35,043 bases of DNA, taken from assembly GCF_017115085.1 (NCBI RefSeq), contig NZ_JABXKJ010000062.1:1-35043 (forward strand), in the 5' to 3' direction. Positions 34,062 to 35,043 of the stretch are shown one piece after another. How positions within the stretch are numbered: position 1 is the stretch's first letter; each line of letters opens with the position of its first letter. The notes under the pieces were generated by a model that saw only the letters and a list, made by a program, of their open reading frames with translations, had not been told where the DNA came from and made no database searches. Made by a program: the position numbers and the translations under genes. Source of the stretch: Nostoc sp. NMS7 (GTDB taxonomy: Bacteria > Cyanobacteriota > Cyanobacteriia > Cyanobacteriales > Nostocaceae).

Positions 34062-34889
34062 TTACAGCTTAGAACGGTCAGTCAAAATCTCATAACCAGT
34101 TTCTGTTACCAACACTGTATGCTCGAACTGAGCCGACAAAGAATTATCCACAGTGACAGCAGTCCAACGGTCAGATAATGTCCGCGTGTGTCTAGAACCC
34201 GCATTTAAAATTGGCTCAATTGCCAGCGTCATCCCCGCACGCAGTTTAACATTTGGCATCTCGCGGGTACGGTAGTTGAATACTGAAGGTTCTTCGTGCA
34301 GGTTACGACCGACACCGTGTCCAGTGAATTCTTCGACTATACTAAAGCCGTTAACTTTCACATGGTCTTCAATTGCTCCAGCTAAGTCAAGCAGGTATGC
34401 ACCCGCCTTAACTTGTTCAATGCCCTTATATAAAGCTTCTTCTGCTATGCGAATTAATTTAGCAGCTTCTTGGGTTATTTCACCGACAGCAATTGAAATG
34501 CAAGAATCACCATGAAAACCTTGGTAATAAGCGCCCGTATCTACTTTTAATACATCCCCCACGCGAATGACTTTCTTGGGACTAGGAATGCCATGTACTG
34601 CTTCATTATTAATACTGGAACAGATAGAACCGGGAAAACCGTGATATCCTTTAAAACTCGGTGTTGCACCCATTTCGCGGATGCGTTTTTCTGCATAAAC
34701 ATCTAAATCAGCCGTTGTCATTCCTGGCTTTACTAGCTCAGAAATTTCTTTGAGAACAGTTGCCACAATTGTCGCTGATTGCCGCATGATTTCAATTTCA
34801 CGCGGCGATTTAATTTCAATTCCTCGGCGCTGTTTTTTCGATGTTCCAGGCTGAGTTGTTTGAGGAAGTAAGTTACTGAAAATGTTCAT
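34062..34889 (-). CDS. map: Methionine aminopeptidase, type I
   Basis: A 275-residue metalloprotease that removes N-terminal Met from new proteins in the cytoplasm. All five metal ligands are visible: Asp117 (VDTG), Asp128 (HGDSC), His191 (GHGVG), Glu225 (AIEP) and Glu256 (FEHT). The substrate-side His84 (YHGFPGSIC) and His198 are also present. The first 20 or so residues ([20 protein letters not shown]) are an extension before the catalytic domain. Cyanobacteria carry several map copies, and I cannot tell whether this one is the essential one. It is the last gene before the right edge. The 154 bp beyond its start show no gene. Confidence 0.97.
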   Translation of the reverse strand: MNIFSNLLPQTTQPGTSKKQRRGIEIKSPREIEIMRQSATIVATVLKEISELVKPGMTTADLDVYAEKRIREMGATPSFKGYHGFPGSICSSINNEAVHGIPSPKKVIRVGDVLKVDTGAYYQGFHGDSCISIAVGEITQEAAKLIRIAEEALYKGIEQVKAGAYLLDLAGAIEDHVKVNGFSIVEEFTGHGVGRNLHEEPSVFNYRTREMPNVKLRAGMTLAIEPILNAGSRHTRTLSDRWTAVTVDNSLSAQFEHTVLVTETGYEILTDRSKL

Positions 34890-35043
34890 AGAAAATTAAT
34901 AATTCCTGATGGCTGTGCTGCTGAAGTATGAATGCTTTCTCTAGATTACTTGAGAATTAATATCTATAATTTAAGTTATTTTAATCCTTATAGAACCCAT
35001 TTGACATCTTTTACTGTGTTGAAGTAAAGTGACGGCAAAAGTC

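Noticed and set aside
1..35043. CRISPR array, IS element or prophage
   Set aside because: I saw no regularly spaced direct repeats, no transposase or integrase frame and no phage structural gene in the window.

Overview
The window looks like the chromosome of a filamentous, probably heterocyst-forming cyanobacterium of the Nostoc/Anabaena group. It carries ntcA, the global nitrogen regulator of cyanobacteria. It also has many copies of the HIP1 octamer GCGATCGC, cyanobacteria-restricted families of the DUF3084 and DUF3146 type, and intergenic repeat types familiar from Nostoc genomes (runs of CCCCATGCCC, GATCCCCGACTTC hairpins, GCTACGCGTAGC palindromes). The assignment rests on reading the sequence, not on a search.

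Layout. (1) 1-2953, minus strand: the 5' end of a large non-ribosomal peptide synthetase gene that runs off the left edge. It begins with an adenylation domain, then a carrier protein, then a condensation domain. (2) 2954-4843: an AT-rich gap of about 1.9 kb with little coding potential and several small inverted repeats. (3) 4844-17440, plus strand: a Wzx/Wzy-type exopolysaccharide cluster. In order it holds an initiating sugar-phosphate transferase, a flippase, a glycosyltransferase, an O-antigen-ligase/polymerase-like protein, a second glycosyltransferase, an AlgD-like GDP-mannose 6-dehydrogenase, a third glycosyltransferase and a Wzc-like chain-length regulator/kinase. (4) 17602-21201, minus strand: a secreted right-handed beta-helix protein and a Wza-like outer-membrane export protein with SLBB repeats. 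Together with (3) these give precursor supply, repeat-unit assembly, flipping, polymerisation and export. (5) 21602-24351, minus strand: an ABC-type ATPase, hisB and fabI. (6) 24732-28136, plus strand: ntcA, a DUF3084 coiled-coil membrane protein, a YqgF/RuvX-like nuclease and a VOC-fold protein. (7) 28198-34889: a mixed stretch with DUF3146, a small exported protein, an orphan membrane protein, an aldo/keto reductase, a DUF433 antitoxin-like gene followed by the stump of its toxin, an amidase, an orphan protein and methionine aminopeptidase.

The most interesting points are these. The polysaccharide cluster pairs an AlgD-type dehydrogenase with a secreted beta-helix protein, which suggests a mannuronate-containing polymer. 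GTA-N8-TAC (NtcA-type) sites lie upstream of ntcA, of the beta-helix gene and of the wzc-like gene. HIP1 is nearly absent from the polysaccharide block but frequent to its right. A 131-bp element at 28608-28738 could fold as a closed multi-hairpin structure. A toxin-antitoxin pair has apparently lost its toxin.
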